Assembly: GCA_017990795.1 (NCBI GenBank)
Contig: JAGNNG010000095.1
Coordinates: 1 to 6,798, forward strand
Length of the DNA stretch: 6,798 nt
Direction: 5' to 3'
From: Deltaproteobacteria bacterium
GTDB lineage: Bacteria; Myxococcota_A; Polyangia; Palsa-1104; JAEUJZ01
The notes beneath the pieces were generated by a model that was not told the DNA's origin, did not search any database, and saw nothing but the letters and a program-made list of their open reading frames with translations. The position numbers were made by a program, and so were the translations under genes. Positions 5,434 through 6,798 of this stretch are shown here, piece after piece. Positions within the stretch are counted from its first letter, which is position 1, and each line of letters opens with the position of its first letter.

Positions 5434-6564
5434 CTAGCCGATGCCGATGGTCTTGCCGAGCAGGCTGTACCTGCCCAGGGCCAGCAGCTGCTTCTTACTG
5501 GCTTTGGGCCCCAGGGACTTAAAGTCCTTGAGCATGCTCGGCTCTGCCAGCGAGCCTCGCTTTAGCAGCTCGACCTCCCACGGCTTGTCGAATCGCACCC
5601 CACCGAGCTTGGTGCCAAACTCGTCCCACCAGCAGAGCATCTGGATGTTGCGTGGATCGGACTCGTACTTGCTAAATAACTTACGCAGCGACTCGTTGCT
5701 GCTGCCTTCAGGCATTAGCGTTGAATAAAAGCCAACGCGGTATTTGATAATGCCGTTCTGGGTTAGGGTTAGCGCACACTCTAAGACTGTGTGGTGGCCC
5801 TGCGAACCCATGGTCGCCATGGGGAAAAGCTGAATGATCGGCAGCTTATCCGGCGTAATGGTCTCGGGCAATCCATTAATAAATGTGTTTATATGATCAA
5901 AAAAGAAAATTGAATCTGCCGTGGTACCGCTGATATCGCAGCCTTCAGCAAGTCCATAAGCGCAGTCAACTTTTTTGACCGTACTTTTTTCGGTCAGGCT
6001 GATGTTGGTGATGCCGGAAAAGCCATCCTGAACGCGCTTGGCCCCCAGCACGGCGAGGTGGGCTTGCCCCACATGCGCAATCGTCTGGTTAAAGCCCGTG
6101 GTCGTGCGCGAGCGCTCATCTGAGCCAAAGCCAAACTTACGCTTGTCGCCGCGCTCTTGATCGACGGACTGGTCGACGGCTTGCCCATGCAGCGACTTGT
6201 CTTCGATCAGGCCCCCGAACAGTCGAATCAGATCGCCGCAGTCGTCTGCCGACCAGCTGGACGAGCTTTTCCACACATTCATCAGCGCGTCCGCGGTCTC
6301 TTTTTTGGCAGAGCCGGACAGCCGCCATACTGCCAAGTGGCCACCAGCTTTGGCGATGGCCGCATCCCAGTTGACTTTGCCCTTAATACTAGAAAACTGC
6401 ATCATAACTAAGATTTGCTCAATGGCCATGGCCACCAGTGAGCGAATCGGATTTAATATTTCAGCGCTATTGTAAAGCTTGTACATTTCTGTACATAGCT
6501 GCGTTTCCATAATCGCTCGCGACTTACTAGCCGCGATAATTTCACTTTGAGACATCCGCCGCAT
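5434..6564 (-). CDS. Conserved-looking cytoplasmic protein of unknown function
   Basis: The product has 376 residues and I recognise no family. The ATG at 6564 is preceded by a 7-G tract 5 nt away, a strong though unusual ribosome binding site. A second ATG at 6555 is possible but too far from it. There is no signal peptide and no clear membrane helix. The N-terminal third is helical and rich in Ala, Ser and Met. A charged, low-complexity segment (about 130-155, rich in Asp, Gln, Arg and Lys) leads into a probably beta-rich core with GSQGHHTVLECALTL (253-267) and YRVGFYSTLMP (275-285). A tryptophan-containing stretch (CWWDEFG, 311-317) and a basic, helical C-terminus follow. The part encoding residues about 217-231 is strikingly AT-rich. 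The gene is convergent with the cysteine-rich lipoprotein gene and appears monocistronic. The mixed composition could mean horizontal acquisition, but that is not proven. Confidence 0.85.
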   Translation of the reverse strand: MRRMSQSEIIAASKSRAIMETQLCTEMYKLYNSAEILNPIRSLVAMAIEQILVMMQFSSIKGKVNWDAAIAKAGGHLAVWRLSGSAKKETADALMNVWKSSSSWSADDCGDLIRLFGGLIEDKSLHGQAVDQSVDQERGDKRKFGFGSDERSRTTTGFNQTIAHVGQAHLAVLGAKRVQDGFSGITNISLTEKSTVKKVDCAYGLAEGCDISGTTADSIFFFDHINTFINGLPETITPDKLPIIQLFPMATMGSQGHHTVLECALTLTQNGIIKYRVGFYSTLMPEGSSNESLRKLFSKYESDPRNIQMLCWWDEFGTKLGGVRFDKPWEVELLKRGSLAEPSMLKDFKSLGPKASKKQLLALGRYSLLGKTIGIG

Positions 6565-6569
6565 GATGA

Positions 6570-6576
6570 CCCCCCC
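6570..6576 (-). promoter_or_regulatory. Poly-G Shine-Dalgarno tract
   Basis: Seven consecutive G residues on the minus strand, preceded by A, lie 5 nt before the ATG at 6564. They can pair with the anti-Shine-Dalgarno sequence of 16S rRNA and support that start over the ATG at 6555. A homopolymer here could change length by slippage and alter translation strength. Confidence 0.6.
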
Positions 6577-6614
6577 TAAAGAGTGCCCGCTCTGCCCTTG
6601 CGCTAATCTCTAGG

Positions 6615-6644
6615 ATGTTATCAGCTTGCGGCGATGTCTGCTAA
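6615..6644 (-). promoter_or_regulatory. Candidate promoter of the unknown-function gene
   Basis: On the minus strand, TTAGCA (6644-6639) lies 18 bp before TAACAT (6620-6615). The latter is preceded by TGA, so it reads as an extended -10 element TG-A-TAACAT. Both hexamers match the sigma70 consensus at four of six positions. Transcription would begin near 6608, about 43 nt before the start codon. The surrounding DNA (6643-6660) is AT-rich, which helps promoter function. Confidence 0.35.
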
Positions 6645-6665
6645 GTCCCTAATTAAATTGATGTT

Positions 6666-6690
6666 TAGCGACTGAGTGCTGTGGTCGCTA
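6666..6690. promoter_or_regulatory. 7-bp inverted repeat, possible operator
   Basis: TAGCGAC (6666-6672) and GTCGCTA (6684-6690) are perfect inverted copies separated by 11 bp, so the half-site centres are 18 bp apart. The site lies just upstream of the candidate -35 of the minus-strand gene, where an activator could bind. The half-site GTCGCT recurs at 6733-6738, inside a region containing the 10-bp palindrome CGCTCGAGCG (6735-6744). Confidence 0.35.
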
Positions 6691-6798
6691 CCAAGGTATC
6701 CGGCGGTACATTTGGCGGAAATCAAGGTGTGTGTCGCTCGAGCGCAGTCGCACTGACAGCTGCCGCTAAGCGCGCGTCACTACTTGGTCTTGGCGCCT

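Noticed and set aside
5415..5439. Terminator of the orphan gene (stems GCTGG/CCAGC or GGCTA/TAGCC)
   Set aside because: The stems are only 5 bp, compete with each other, span the stop codon and lack a T-tract.
6768..6798. C-terminal end of a minus-strand gene entering from the right edge
   Set aside because: A frame ending at a TAG at 6782-6780 leaves only a few codons in the window, too short to support.

Overview
The window is protein-coding, GC-rich bacterial chromosome with six credible genes, no RNA genes and no recognisable mobile element. The organism is most likely a Myxococcota-type (former deltaproteobacterial) bacterium. That is an inference from the base composition, the two lipoprotein-type secreted proteins, and the multi-module cysteine-rich lipoprotein with its regular four-cysteine repeats. 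No marker gene is present, so the assignment is tentative.

Layout. On the minus strand, 141-1277 encodes a putative lipoprotein of unknown function with four cysteines after the lipobox. Across a 247-bp divergent intergenic region lies a plus-strand operon. It begins with a five-helix membrane protein that has an N-terminal zinc ribbon (1525-2355). A 4-bp GTGA overlap couples this to an M50/site-2-type intramembrane metalloprotease that also has an N-terminal zinc ribbon (2352-3371). A small secreted protein with four cysteines (3443-4054) follows after 71 bp. Next is a 309-bp non-coding stretch, most of it an array of about ten copies of an 8-bp core (ATTCCTAA) spaced 21-23 bp apart. This array precedes a cysteine-rich surface lipoprotein gene (4364-5305). 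A convergent minus-strand gene of unknown function (5434-6564) has an AT-rich internal patch, a 7-G Shine-Dalgarno tract and a candidate promoter and operator region reaching toward the right edge.

How the genes may work together. The clearest functional unit is the zinc-ribbon membrane protein plus M50 protease pair, which suggests a membrane-embedded proteolytic module with cytosolic zinc-ribbon sensors or docking domains. The genes on both sides encode exported proteins, several with paired cysteines. The window may therefore be a cell-envelope neighbourhood, but nothing in the sequence proves that these products interact. The phased repeat array is the most unusual non-coding structure and is the best candidate for an undescribed regulatory element.
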